NCBI GenBank assembly: GCA_958299035.1
Contig: CATQJL010000305.1
Coordinates: 31,757,733-31,821,732, forward strand
DNA from: Cylicocyclus nassatus
Taxonomy: Eukaryota > Nematoda > Chromadorea > Rhabditida > Strongylidae
Direction: 5' to 3'
Length of the DNA: 64,000 bases
Made by a program: the position numbers and the translations under genes. Under the pieces are notes generated by a model, which worked only from the letters and a program-made list of their open reading frames with translations, made no database searches and had not been told where the DNA came from. Below are positions 36,060-48,512 of this stretch, piece after piece. Position 1 is the stretch's first letter; every line of letters begins with the position of its first letter.

Positions 36060-38417
36060 CAATACCGCTCACATTTTTTGAAAAAGAGACGCGATTGTAG
36101 CATAACTCGTGCTACATGTCGCCTACATGTATGGACATCATGGCCACATCTCGCTTCAGAGTGGACGAATTTTGAATTTAAAGCCACCATTCGATCTCGG
36201 CGCAGAGAATTTTCTGATATATTGGAAGTGAGGGTATGATGTCTTCGATATTCCGTTTCCAGTTTTCTCAAATTTTTCTGAGGAGGTCCCTTCGCGAATA
36301 TGTGAAGCAGCGCCTATCCAACATGGAAGACTTTGCTAAGTACTATTCGATAATGCTGTTCTTGTAGATTATTGTGCGCTAAAAAATAGGCTCAGACTTC
36401 TTCTTTCCAAAAGAGATAGGCGTTGGTGAACTGTGGAAAAATCACGCGTTTTCAGATCCTCTCGCCGTAACTTCCTTCGTAATAAGTATATTCCGAGTCC
36501 AAAAGCAGTGCTGTGCTCAGCTCATCAAGGCGAATCTTTTTGTATACAGCATGCCCTTGTTATTCCAATTTCAGTATTCTTCAATCTTTCTGCGGACGTC
36601 TCTTCGCGAAAGTGTAAAGCAGCGAGCATTGTCCCGATAAAATTCCAGCAAGGTTTTTTCGATAACACTTTTTCTGCAGATTATGATGCGCTAAATAGAA
36701 GCCGCAGAATTTCAAAGGAAATAGAAGGGCTGGTAAATTGTGGAATAATCTTGTCGTCCCAAATCCTACTCGACAGCCCTAGAATACGAAGTCTTGCTAA
36801 ACAGATGTGATTTTCGTAATCAGCAGGTCTGACAACCTCTATGAACAAGTTTTCCGAGATGTTCGGGTTATTTCATTTTTTCTCGTTTACGCTCTGGAAG
36901 CTCGCCGATGAATTTTGGCCAAAATGTTGATGCTCTTGATTTGTAAGGAAACTTTGCTTATAGAAGTTTCCGAACACGATCTTTACGAAAATCGTTGTCT
37001 TTGAGTATAACAGGGTCTTTTTGGAGAGATACGGTGAGGCGACTGTAAATGCACCACGAAAGTGCCTAACTTTGCTCGCACTTCTCGCGTATCTTTCAGC
37101 AAAGTTGCCTGCTTGCTTTTCTATGTTAAAGTTACTGGGAACTGTGCTATCGAGTGGTGCATGACTCAGGCTCTACAAAAATCGCCGAGCCACGAGCCTA
37201 TACACGTCCTTATTTCCTCGTCCTCGTCCTCACGTCCTTTGCCCAAAATGCAAAGATCGCAAATCTCGTCGAAATTCCACCGTGAGCGCTTGTATGACGC
37301 TCGCATTGCGGATATCATGTTCGCTTCGTTCAATGACTCCCACCGTATTGAATATGGTGCCTGCGTGTGCTTCAGCTGCTCAATTAATTATCAGAGCTAT
37401 TTCGTGGCTAGAGCTCAAACTACCAAATCTGATACAACAAGGTCCATTAAGGATGGATGTGAAAAGACTTGATCAGCGTGCTGTAGCGCTCACAGTGGAA
37501 TTTCGGCGAGATTTGCGATCTTTACATTTTGGGCAAAATTCATGAGGACGTGTTTTCATAGGCTCGTGGCTCAGCGATTTTTGTAGAGCCTGTGTCATGC
37601 ACCACTCGATAGCACAGTTCCTTAGTTACTTTGACGTAAAAAAGCAAGCAGGCAAGTTTTCTGACAGATACGCGAGAAGTGCAGGCAAAGTTAGGCACTT
37701 TTTACAGTCACCTCACCATATCCCTCCAAAAAAACCCGTAATACTCAAAGACCACAATTTTCCTACAAAGTGTGTTTGAAAACGTCTATAAGCGAAGTTT
37801 CCTTACAGTTTAAGAGCGTCAACATTTTGACCAAAATCCATCGGCCAGCTTCCAGAGCGTAAAACGAGAAAAAAATGAAATAACCCGAACATGTCGGAAA
37901 ACTTGCTCATAGAGGTTATCGGTGATGCTGATTGAATGCTGATTTCAAAACTCACATCTGCTTAGCAAGACTTCGTATTCTAGGGCTATGGCGAGTAGGA
38001 TTTCGGACGACAAAATTTTTCCACAATTCACCAGCCCTTCTATTTCCTTTGAAAATAATTCTGCGGCTTCTATTTAGAGCATCATAATCTACAGAAGTAC
38101 TATCGAAAAGTCGTTGCTGAATTTTATCGGAACAATGTTCGCTGCTTCACATATTCGCGAAAGGACCTCCGCAGAAGAATTTGTGAAAACTGGAAACGGA
38201 ATATCGAAGACATCATACCCCCACTTCCAACATATCAGAAGATGCTCCGCGCCGAGCTGAATCGAATGGTAGCTTTGGATACAAAATTCGTCCACTCTGA
38301 AGCGAGGTATGGCCATGATGTCTATACATATAGGTGACATGTAGCATAACTCATGCGACATGTAGTACGAGTTATGCTACATTCGCGGCTATTCTTCAAA
38401 AAATGTGAGCGGTATTG
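36060..38417. repeat. Element D: 2.4-kb palindromic foldback element
   Basis: Ends CAATACCGCTCACATTTTTT; arms 36060-37470 and about 37480-38417, the right arm shorter and more diverged. Subterminal GCTACATGTCG/GGACAT repeats. The left flank is TA, the right flank has mutated to TT. It begins 88 bp upstream of the chemoreceptor start codon. Confidence 0.88.
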
Positions 38418-39017
38418 TTTCTATCAGAGAAAAGTAGCGACATGCTTCCATCATGTCACTGTAAGGAGGGTAGAGACGATACATTTTAACCACATCTTTG
38501 TCTAGTAATAACAATAACTACAGGCTTTTTAGTCAAATATCTCAATATAACTAATTTGATTTTGCAGTAATCTGCTATGACAGAATCATTGTTTTGTTGT
38601 TATGTTCGAAAATGATAAGCTATCTCTCATGCGAACATCGTTTGTTTCAAAAATCAACAAGCAAATTATATGCAAAGATTGTGGATGAAGTAAATCAACT
38701 ATTAAGTGTAATGAGAGTTTGCAAACCACGCAGCTATCAAATTGACTGATGCGTTTCTGCAACGCCTAGAAAGGTGGTATAAGGTAAAGTGTTGCCACTA
38801 AAACTGTAATTGTAGTCAGCACCAGGAAATTGTGCTTGAGTGAGATCAAAACAAAGCAGATTGTTTTGCCGCCGCTTTTCACTGTAAACAAGTGATGACA
38901 AAGTCGTTTCCGCAACATGGAAGGAGTTACATGAATGTTACTGTAATAAAAACTAGTATTTGTCTTAGAGGCGCTCTTCCTATCTCTTCATTGTGCATGA
39001 TAAACTTCAATAATATA
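38418..39017. other. No gene recognised
   Basis: Single-copy-looking AT-rich DNA upstream of element D. Nothing coding or repetitive stands out. Confidence 0.55.
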
Positions 39018-39695
39018 CAGAGTGTCCCAAAAAGATGTGCACACTGTTTGATCGTTAGTGACTCTCTTTCTTTCATGCCTTTTGCCGAGCTTGAGGTACC
39101 ATTCTGTAGAGCGAGGGTAAACTTAGATTTACAGTATGGAGCAAATCAACAATCACTCTTCATTACTGTAGAATCACGGTACGAACTTTCAGCATACAGC
39201 GTCACTGTGGAATAGGCCTTTTGATGAAATAATTTCAAAAAAGTCTAAAAATTTGTGTATCAAGGTTTTCAGGCGTGCCGACTTCACTACATAACTTTCC
39301 ACCAGTCTTTCGAACTTTCTTGATGGCGTATTCACAATTCTGACCAACACTGGAAATTTAATTGTTACCCTAAATCTGAAATAACTCATGAAAGAAACGG
39401 TGTACTGACGTGCAACCTTCACATTTAGAATCAGCGACTTCGATTAACCCAGTTTAGTAGTCTGGCTTGTTTGGCTTTCTTTCTGAGGCAAGATACCGCT
39501 TTCAATGGCTTAAAATCCTCCTCGAAATTCCTACCGTAATCCCACAGTGATGAAGAGCTGCTGATAAGTCGCTCCATACTGTAAATCTAAGTTGAACCTC
39601 GCTCTAAAGAATGGTACCTCAAGCTCGGCAAAAGACATGAAAGCAAGAGAGTTATTAACAATCAAACAGTGTGCACATCTTTTTGGGACATCCGG
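39018..39695. mobile_element. Mariner-type MITE
   Basis: Ends TACAGAGTGTCCCAAAAAGA and inverted TCTTTTTGGGACATCCGGTA, followed inward by GTGCACACTGTTTGATCGTT on one side and its complement on the other. Same family as 7236-8080. Confidence 0.8.
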
Positions 39696-41311
39696 TATAA
39701 AGGGAATGCAGACATCTCCACAGTACGCCCTCCAAATCAAGCTCTTGCATAGGTCACGGAATTGAATATAATGAGCTAGCATATGCACAAGTTCACTCTA
39801 CGTAAAAATTGCCTTGCTTGTAAAATTTGTTGTTAAGAACTAATCATCTACATAAATGCTCTACAAGCAGTAATTGTGAGTAGGTACAGTCGATGTATAC
39901 AACTATAAGGCGGTAGATTGAAGCAAGAGCTAGCGGGGCCATTCTACCACTTACATTTCGCTACTTGCTGCAAGTGTAGATAGTTCATAATTTGATAATA
40001 GACATGTATTAGGGTGGTGCAAAAGTTTTGTTGGTTTTCCAAACTAACCCGCAATACCTGACAATGAAGATAAACAACACTCCAAGTTGTATCCTTTGTG
40101 GAATTTCTTCCTTGTTCCAGCTGCCATACTCCCAATGTGATCATCGAGATAGTGTTGAGATAATCGCTAGAGACTTCAACCTTTCCTTTTCACTACGTTC
40201 AACTTTGGCTGATTTATAAAGTTCTTATTCGGGACTTTTGGAAAAGCTTTGATAGCTAACAAACGCAGGGCAAAGTTTTTGCAAATTTATGCATTTTTTG
40301 TAGCCCTGCGACTTGATTTCAAAAATTTATAAAATATATTTCCTGGAGTCAAAGTTTGTATCGGCCTGTTCTTACCTCGTAGAATATGAAGTTAAGCAGT
40401 TTAAGTAACATTCGATGCAACATTTTCTCCTTTCTGATAGTTGTCTTTCCTTAGCGAGGCATTCGAAATTTGCGCGAACAGTCGCATCTCTCAATTTCAC
40501 GAGTGCGCACTGAGGTAACCCAAGTTTCATTAGGTTGGTTTATTAGATCTGCAAACATGTGAAACTAATACAAGGTGCACTACTGTGCAAATCAAACGAC
40601 ATCCTACATTATTGAAGCTCAATGATGCACAATGATGTCACATGCCTGGAGTTTGATCAGATCGACTTATCCGAATGCGTATAATATGGAGCTCTCATGT
40701 AGAAAAGCTCAGAGCTAGTTTTTCAGTTGACAAATTGGTCGTACTGCAGTTCTTTGCGGCTACTCCTCCCCATAATTGCGGGTACGAACTGCAGGAGCGG
40801 ATGGCCAAATGAAGTGAGCGTAGCAGAAAAGTGGTCTGATGAATGCAAACTCCAAAAGCTGCTGCGCCTAGTGCTTATGCCAAACGAGTTTTATTTCACC
40901 GAAGCCAGTTAATTAAGTTAGTTAATTGTACGGAGTACGGAGTTTGACTAGTTGCAATCTTCAGTAGCGTTTCGGAGGAGACAATTGGAGTGCTGCAAGC
41001 GAAGTAGCAAGAAGAGTTGTGTACATCAGCGTGGAAGCACTACAAAGAGTTCCACAAAACATTGCCGTGGGTAAAAGCGCACGTCGAATTGGGCTGGTGG
41101 ATAGCGGACGGCAACAAGGTTGCGTCTACCCAGACTATTTGAGGAGAGAAGACATAGACAAACGCACTGTAATCAACATCATTCCTTCCTCAAAACGTTC
41201 AAAGCAAGCCTGAGGGCTTGTTTTGCAAAAAACGTAGAAGAGATTGTAACAGACAAGACAACCATAGTCTGTTTTTTGCTACCGCTCACAATTCAATACA
41301 TAGCGCACTCG
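39696..41311. other. No gene recognised; lone mariner end
   Basis: Holds one cecropia-type mariner end near 40012 and a TACCGCTCACAATTC at 41279 that resembles the start of the foldback family, but nothing pairs with either. Confidence 0.5.
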
Positions 41312-42146
41312 AGCCAGGGCCCGGCACAGATCGCATAGAAGCAGGCTGGACTTTTTTGGGAGCAAAAAGCAAAGCGAATATCGTTTCTGCAGGATTCGGG
41401 GCGGATAAGCGACCATTTAGTTGAACAGAAGCTTTTCGGAAGTCATCACATGCTCTATCGTGTCTTGCGAAAAGTGCGCGCGATTTGAAAGTTAGGCTAA
41501 AATAAACAAATTGCTTGCTTACAGCGAACATAGAATCATATGACACCAAAACTGGACTGTATACATAATTAGTTTGTGGAAGAATTATGTAAAAAGATTT
41601 GGAAACTTAAGTGAAGAAATACCTTTTTCAAAATTAGATTTTTTAAAAACGATCAGCAGACAATCTGAAATCGTCTGGAGCATAAATTTCTGTAACTACA
41701 TATAATAGGGTTTTTTTACCATGGACGTATGCCTCGGTCAATAATCTATCCCTGAGCATAGGTACATTTCCATATCGTCCCTTCAATGTTTTCTGCTTTC
41801 TTTTTTTCCCTCGAAAATCGCCTTGTTATAGACATCACGCCCCAGCATCAACTTTTCTGCGTCCTCTTCTTTTGAATTTTTACTTTCAGTTCCAGCTTTC
41901 TTGATGTTTTGGTTATCTTTCTAAGAGTGTGAAAGTTATTGACTATATTTTGTTTCTTCCGTTCCGTTTCTCTTTGTACTGTTATGCCTCCTTTTACGAT
42001 CATTTTGTCCATTATAATCCACTGACAGTCGGAGGGTGGGGCAGGGGGGGGGGGGGAAAGGTCAAAGGAGACAACGTAAATTTTTGGAAATCAGGGGCAC
42101 TTCGTTTCCAAAAACCTCAGAAATGGACTCGTGCCGGGTCCTGACA
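41312..42146. mobile_element. DNA element with CAGGGCCCGGCAC-type ends
   Basis: Left AGCCAGGGCCCGGCACAGAT, inverted right GACTCGTGCCGGGTCCTGAC. Shares interior AAAGC..A..GGGATATCGTTTCT-like sequence with 34684-35393. Contains a G-rich run near 42040. Confidence 0.55.
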
Positions 42147-42897
42147 GCTTATCTTATGTCTTGAGAATAAGCACAGAGTAGCAGAAGACAGGAAAGGATT
42201 GTGCAATGGATGAACGCTCTCGAAAACTTTTACTTTCTGTAAGGGTTTAAAAAACTATCAGTACATATACAAGACGTCAGCTGGCTTAGACTCGAATAAA
42301 TGGAACGAACGAAGAAAACAACGCCCGATGTCGCTTAAACCTCGAAAAGATTCAGCTATACCATTGAAAAGAAATCAGAAAAAGAAGGGAGCGTCTTCTT
42401 AAAGTGCCACACCTACGGTGGTGCGTTGCTTTAAAATTACTCTTTTTGATTTGGAAGAAGCCAAGCTCACCGTGGTAGGAGGAAAGAGAATTTGAAATCC
42501 TGTGCATTCGTAGACAACAGCTAAAAGAACCAAAGCAAGTCGATAAAACTTGCCATAGATTGACTAATGTAATAAACAACGAGCGTGCTCAAAAAAAGAT
42601 GGCTGAGTTTCTAAAAGAAGATGGTTGAATTAAGATCTGCATCTAATATGCTTTCAACCTCCTTCCCAGCTGCAAGTGTCTGGTTTGGAAACACGGTCTG
42701 GAGCTGCATTGATAGACTTCGTAAATCTTTACTGGCTTTGGCAATTTTACGGTGCAAGGGTGTGTGCATGCGACGAGAGTCAAAAAACAAAATGTTAAAA
42801 GGCGCCGAAATCCATTATTGTTGAATAAACGACGGGCAAACTGTGGTAAAGCCAGCAAGCAAGCAGATTTCCTAAAACATCAAAACGCGCAATTTGT

Positions 42898-43980
42898 GTC
42901 ATGACCAGGGTCAAGCGTGGGGTGCGGCACGCCACACCTGGGGGTCGTATTGAGGAGTCCAAAGCGGAGGGGGTCGTAGTGGGTAATCTGATAATCGTGA
43001 TAACATGATATTTGTATCCTATCCATAATTAGCATGTCAAATAACCCTTGTAGGCAAAGTGTGAGCGGATTCTGAAGATTCAAGATACTAGGCTACCTGA
43101 ATGAAATGGTCAAATTCCAACATGGTTAACTTTGTTTCAAAGGTGAATTAGCAATCCGTTTTTGCACTCAAGACAAAGCACTACTCCTTCTTTGTCCATT
43201 TCGAGAATCCCGCTTCAGAAGACCTGCAAACTGTGGAATTAGAAGCCAACCAAAATCTCGTTTTTCCCACTTTTCGCTTTTGATCGCTGTGCTTTCACCA
43301 AATATTACTCAGAGCTAAGAAGACGAATCAGGCTCCAAACAGTCCTATGGAATCTACAAGGTTTAGGCTATCGACTCATATAAATACTGTCCGCTAAAAA
43401 TGTTTTTTTGATATAGTTAATGGGGTGCGGCACACCCCCTCAAAAGCTGCGGCTGCCGCAGCTTTTAAGGGGGTGTGCCGCACCCCCTTAACTTGCCTTC
43501 AAAATCCAGAAAGCGCTCCATTGCTGGTATAAGTATTGAGCACATAGCTTCTTCTTGCTACACTGGAAATTTGGAGCCGAACGCCCCACCCATAAGAAAA
43601 TTATGGCCCTTTCAATATGCCCATTCAGATCAAAATCAGCCGTTAAATTACGTGCGATTGTAAAGTGCAGTCACAGGAAATCGGGCGTACAGCTCTCAGA
43701 AATCTGAAAACTCTCTATTGAAAGCTGGTGTCCTCCAGAATGCACACTTTGAGGTCCAGAGGTTAAGAGGAGGAAGAAGGGGTCGTTTGAGGGCTTTCAT
43801 GGGAGGGGGGGGGGTTGTTTTCGAAAGAATTGTGCCTGACCTCTTTCTCAGCTCTGGTAATGCTATCTTAGGTATATAGTTTAGGAGAGGGGGTGGGGGT
43901 CTTATTAAGACAGCAATCAGGGGGGGGGGGGTCGTAACCAGCGACCGTGTGCCACACCCCTTGCTTGACTCTGTCATGAC
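42898..43980. mobile_element. Inverted-end element with internal hairpin
   Basis: Left GTCATGACCAGGGTCAAGCG and, inverted, right CTTGCTTGACTCTGTCATGAC, with GGGGTGYGGCAC inside each end. The 43424-43491 hairpin sits in the middle. G/C homopolymer runs are common (43803, 43921). Partial relatives at 20.97-21.05 and 25.2-25.29 kb. Confidence 0.5.
43424..43491. repeat. Near-perfect hairpin, relative of 20188-20262
   Basis: TTAATGGGGTGCGGCACACC and its complement around AAAGCTGCGGCTGCCGCAGCTTTT. The same upstream block (TTACTCAGAGCTAAGAAGAC) precedes both copies. Confidence 0.85.
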
Positions 43981-44635
43981 TTTCTATTCTATCCTATGCA
44001 TTCCATCGCGCCGTCCCTTCAATTCGTCATTTAAAGAAGCGTTGGCACTTTTGGGAAGAACCGCGAGCATAAAGGTCATCCATGAATCATAGACCGAACA
44101 GACACTTTAGAACGAGTACCATCAATCATCATCAATTCTCCACAAATATATCTAAGTCTTGCTCCTCTAATTGGATTTTCAAACTCTCCTTCATAATCAA
44201 TAAAGACCCAAAAAATCATTTCTTTCCAAAGGAGCAAATCGCCTTTCTTTCTTCTTCCAAAGTTGCTAACAAGGGAATGGTCAGAAATTAAAGTGGCTAA
44301 TCGAGACAAGCTGCATGCCATTAGATGCAGCATAGATCTTTGATTTGGAATCTGTATTCCATATCTGGTTAGCATCCTTGTGGACGAAGTTGTGAGCCGT
44401 TAACAAATTGGCGACAGTGCAGATTTTAGTTGTCTGCCTTTTGGGACCAAGGCCTTTTTACAGACCAGCCCACTTTTTCAACTATAATTACGTATACTGT
44501 CATCTACATTACACCTACAGTAGGTCCGAAAGGCTGACAAAAAAGGTAAAAGTCATTCCTAGATTCTGTGCAAAAGAAGGCCATGGAGTGAGTTTATTTC
44601 ACGATAGCAGTCATTTTACCAAATTTCAAGCCTTG
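43981..44635. other. Unrecognised short frame only
   Basis: A 99-codon minus-strand frame (44076-44375; contains IDYEGEFENPIRGARLRYICG) looks more protein-like than its surroundings but has no recognised family, no paired exons and no flanking signals. Possibly a transposon-gene scrap. Confidence 0.25.
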
Positions 44636-44845
44636 ACACACATGGTGTGTCAAGCGGTCCCACGCGGTAGTGATTGCTTGACACACCATGTGTGTCAAGC
44701 AGTCGTCAATGGGGTAGCGGAACGAAAGCCGCCAGTTTAAGCCGCCTTTCGCGGCTAACTGGTCCTTTCGCAACGTTGTTGCATGTCGTTCCGACCAGCA
44801 GTCCGCGCAGGCGACCGAAGCTGGCGGCTCGTTCCCCCACCCTCA
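44636..44845. repeat. Overlapping palindromes
   Basis: CTTGACACACATGGTGTGTC at 44634 and 44682, itself self-complementary, and a wider pair AACTGGCGGCTTTCGTTCC / GCTGGCGGCTCGTTCC in opposite orientation around 44720-44840. Confidence 0.6.
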
Positions 44846-45914
44846 TCAATGTGTTAAAAGCCATTATTTTGCTAAGAAATTGTGCGTGCAAAACGCAAAA
44901 TTGGCAGCACAGAGCCATGTTCGGCTTCATGCTGAACCAAATCATGCAGCTAGGTTACTTCATATTTTTGAAGCCTAAAGGTGAGCTGAATGTGCAACAA
45001 TGTGTTCAATCTCGCAATTTTTATGTGCGATTTTTCGCAGTAAGACTGCTTATAACTTTGTCCACAAAGGCGCTAAGCAGATACAACTTCAGATTCGAAA
45101 TCAGCGTTGAATGCTGCATCGAATGCTACGCTGCTTGCTTGGATTGGCCACTTCGACTTCTGACCATTCCGTTGTAAGCAGTCCCAATAGAACTCAGTAA
45201 GTATTACTTCCCAATGTCGTCGAGGCCTCCCTTATTCGGTTAGTTTGCCTGCCACTTTCAACTCTTTCAGCCTTTTGTAGCATCACGGATATCGCTGACA
45301 AAGCTCAAAGTCAAAACATAAAAGAGGTTTTCATTTGTGAATACCTTCATGTTCTCTGCTTAAGGTGATGACATAGGGATCCTGGCACGCAATATTAAAT
45401 AGGTTTGATGGATTCGAGTGGAAAATCGATGACTACATAGAAATGAAGAACTGCGTTCATTTTCAAATATATGATCCCAATAACTAGTTGACTGAATTAC
45501 GATCGACATCGCGATGTCAATATTCGAGATTCCGTGCTTGACAGATAAAGCGCTTTTTTATTGGTTAGACTATAGAAGTACCAAAAGACTAATTTCTTCG
45601 CGCTGACAGTTCTTACAGTTCACAATGTAATAGAATTGGCAGGAGAAGAAAAATTTCCAGCGACTTTTTTCATTTCGTATGAAAAAAAATTGTGCTGGTT
45701 GCATTGCCTTTATTCCCTGTATCAAATTGCTTTACAGGCAACAAACATCTGTCAATCACTAAGGCGTAGAATCGTAACTACACCATAGACAACTTCTCAT
45801 CTATGACTGAACACAGTTAGGGCATAGATTTTATCGAAAGCAGAAAAAGAACACTGCTCAGCCACTCATATCGTAGGCTTCATAAAATGCCATAACCCGT
45901 TTTTGAAACTCAAA
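44846..45914. other. No gene recognised
   Basis: AT-rich DNA running to the assembly gap. GTTGAATGCTGCATCGAATG at 45103 recalls the foldback at 9.2-10.1 kb. Confidence 0.5.
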
Positions 45915-46414
45915 NNNNNNNNNNNNNNNNNNNNNNNNNNNNNNNNNNNNNNNNNNNNNNNNNNNNNNNNNNNNNNNNNNNNNNNNNNNNNNNNNNNNNN
46001 NNNNNNNNNNNNNNNNNNNNNNNNNNNNNNNNNNNNNNNNNNNNNNNNNNNNNNNNNNNNNNNNNNNNNNNNNNNNNNNNNNNNNNNNNNNNNNNNNNNN
46101 NNNNNNNNNNNNNNNNNNNNNNNNNNNNNNNNNNNNNNNNNNNNNNNNNNNNNNNNNNNNNNNNNNNNNNNNNNNNNNNNNNNNNNNNNNNNNNNNNNNN
46201 NNNNNNNNNNNNNNNNNNNNNNNNNNNNNNNNNNNNNNNNNNNNNNNNNNNNNNNNNNNNNNNNNNNNNNNNNNNNNNNNNNNNNNNNNNNNNNNNNNNN
46301 NNNNNNNNNNNNNNNNNNNNNNNNNNNNNNNNNNNNNNNNNNNNNNNNNNNNNNNNNNNNNNNNNNNNNNNNNNNNNNNNNNNNNNNNNNNNNNNNNNNN
46401 NNNNNNNNNNNNNN
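45915..46414. other. Assembly gap (500 N)
   Basis: Exactly 500 Ns, the usual size for a gap of unknown length. It abuts the left end of the inverted duplication; the matching right end continues into the GC-rich minisatellite at 50.99-51.13 kb, so the missing sequence is probably the same minisatellite. Confidence 0.95.
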
Positions 46415-46582
46415 AATCGCGACCCTGCCATTTCTCCGGCGGAGGGGTCCTATCCGCTGTCTGAGTATAGGCAGAAATGATCAAACAATAACATAGAAGG
46501 GGTAATAATGAATGAAGTCGGAGGCGAAACTAAGGAGATAATATGAGCGCAGAGGCATTCCTGTGAAACAGATACAATAACT

Positions 46583-47265
46583 TAGGATTAAAAACTGACG
46601 AACTTGTCGGATAACTGCATATAAGCAAGTGGTGTACACATTGATAACTCACCTTGTGTAGATGGATTTGCGATCTCCTTGAGAGTCCTTGAGAGATCTC
46701 CGAATTTGTCCGCCTGCAGGTTATCCCAAACTGCAAGCTCACCGGTGACTGATTATGAGTGCGCTCGGTCGTTTAATGTGGCCGCTTGTCGGGAGTCTTT
46801 TATTGGCGCCGCTCGTCCGGTATTTTTGCCTGCGTAGTATTACCCCTAGAACTTGCTTTTGTTACTTTAACAAAAAACATTTAACACTTGAACAAATATA
46901 ACTCTGATGGTGTTTCCTTTTCCCAAAATATAAGTTTTGAGTGGGGTTTTGGTGTCTAGGGCTAGTTTGGATGGGATTTAGGATTTATAAATGAATTTTA
47001 TAGTTTATAAGGTGTAATAGTATGTCATAAGCAAGAAAACGCCGATGGGGAGACGCCGAAGCTTTCTTCGATGTCCAGGAACTCGAGGATGGACCATGCC
47101 CTTACCTGTTACAGAGGCGGCCAAAGGCTGACGCAGCCAAACATTATCGATGTGGCGATGGAAATAGTGTAGATGGCGCTTTTCCCAAAGGTTAATGCGA
47201 AGATTTTTGGAGCAAAAGGCGCTTTCACAGTCTTGCGTTTGTGCCTCAGCTCCGGATAACCTCAT
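46583..47265 (-). pseudogene. Unknown small gene, copy in left arm of the inverted duplication
   Basis: Exons 47106-47265 and 46653-46748 are intact and in phase. The third exon (from 46614) has one extra A relative to the right-arm copy, so the short terminal stop is missed and the frame runs on. Of the three copies this has the best first two exons. Function unknown. Confidence 0.38.
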
Positions 47266-47941
47266 CTGAAACGCAATACAGACATTTCAAGTGTCTGTCT
47301 TGGGTCACAGCTCTACCCCTATGTCGTAAGAAAAAGGTTTGCCTTTAATGTTGGAGTGTGTTACCTAGTGCGTCGTCACCATCACACTCAAATAGACATA
47401 TGACAAAAGACGGAAACCAAAGTGAAGCGATATTGACTGTTTGCCTACACATGTCTTTGCTTGCAAACTTAACTAATTGTTGATACGCCAAATACCCGCT
47501 TATTCATACAATGCTATACAATGCTTAATAGATTATAGCTTAGTTAGTCGACCTTTTTGATTATAGGCGAACCAAGGGTCGATGTAAATTTTGAATAAGA
47601 GACGTAAACCAGCAAAGTGGTAAGCCCTGAAAGCTACTTTGAGACAAAGACGGTCACATACGAGGGGGATTATGAGTTGTGAGCTCCAATGATAAAAGGT
47701 GCTTGAACAAGCCCTTCGCAGTCGCTTAACAATTCGCCTTCGCCAAATATCAGCTTTTAATCACTGGCTGCGTATAGATGCTTACAAAATGCGTTCAAGC
47801 AAAAGTTTATTAGCCAGAAAAGAGAACATGTCTAGAAATCTGTGCAAAATCGAATAACATACAGTGGCCTAAAATTTAAAAGAAGGAATTCCCGGTAAGG
47901 AAAAAAACTCTAGAAAAGAGAAAATAAATAGTTGTACGCAG

Positions 47942-48176
47942 CTACTTTTTGCACACAGAGTCCAAGAGCGCTGTCGCATGTCGTATCACTAGGACAAGCA
48001 GCACAAGGACTTCCTATCTTGTAAAGCACTTGATCCACGATGTTACCTCTATAATTCATTCCCATTAATCTCAAATATAGAGTAAAATGCTACATACTTT
48101 GGATCATATAGACATATGACTGCGTAGGAAGATGTGCATTTAGCGATAGCACATCCAATGTCTCTGGTGTTGGCCC
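47942..48176 (-). pseudogene. SCP/TAPS 3' exon copies, left arm
   Basis: Near-identical to the last two exons of the gene at 55.7 kb. The last exon has one extra base in the run before the stop (CAAAAAG), which removes the stop. The penultimate exon is cut at about 48172 by a switch of strand at a shared GGCCCA. Confidence 0.8.
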
Positions 48177-48317
48177 AACTGCAATCTGGAAAAGGAAGCT
48201 ATTCAAGAAGTACGACAATGTCCTACATCTAAGACACCACATAATAGTTATGGTAAAAACTTTGACACCTTCGCATCAAGTTCCGTTATATCGACTTACA
48301 GAGATGCTGTTAAAAAG
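48174..48317 (+). pseudogene. SCP/TAPS exon 10 copy, inverted
   Basis: Plus-strand copy of exon 56261-56407 (NCNLEKEA to DAVKK), joined head to head with the exon-12 remnant on its left. At about 48353 it switches back to minus-strand sequence at a shared AAAATGC. Confidence 0.8.
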
Positions 48318-48512
48318 GTTGGCAATTTTGCTGGTTCATAATGATGTAGAACTTTGTAAAATGCGTTCAAGCAAAAGTTTATTAGCCAGAAAAGAGAACA
48401 TGTCTAGAAATCTGTGCAAAATCGAATAACATACAGTGGCCTAAAATTTAAAAGAAGGAATTCCCGTAAGGAAAAAAACTCTAGAAAAGAGAAAATAAAT
48501 AGTTGTACGCAG

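Noticed and set aside
40507..40530. TAACCCAAGTTTCA, resembling the 3' part of the SL1 leader
   Set aside because: Mismatches at key positions, and no donor or Sm-site context follows.
45858..46496. Frames of 173-208 codons
   Set aside because: They run through the 500-N gap.
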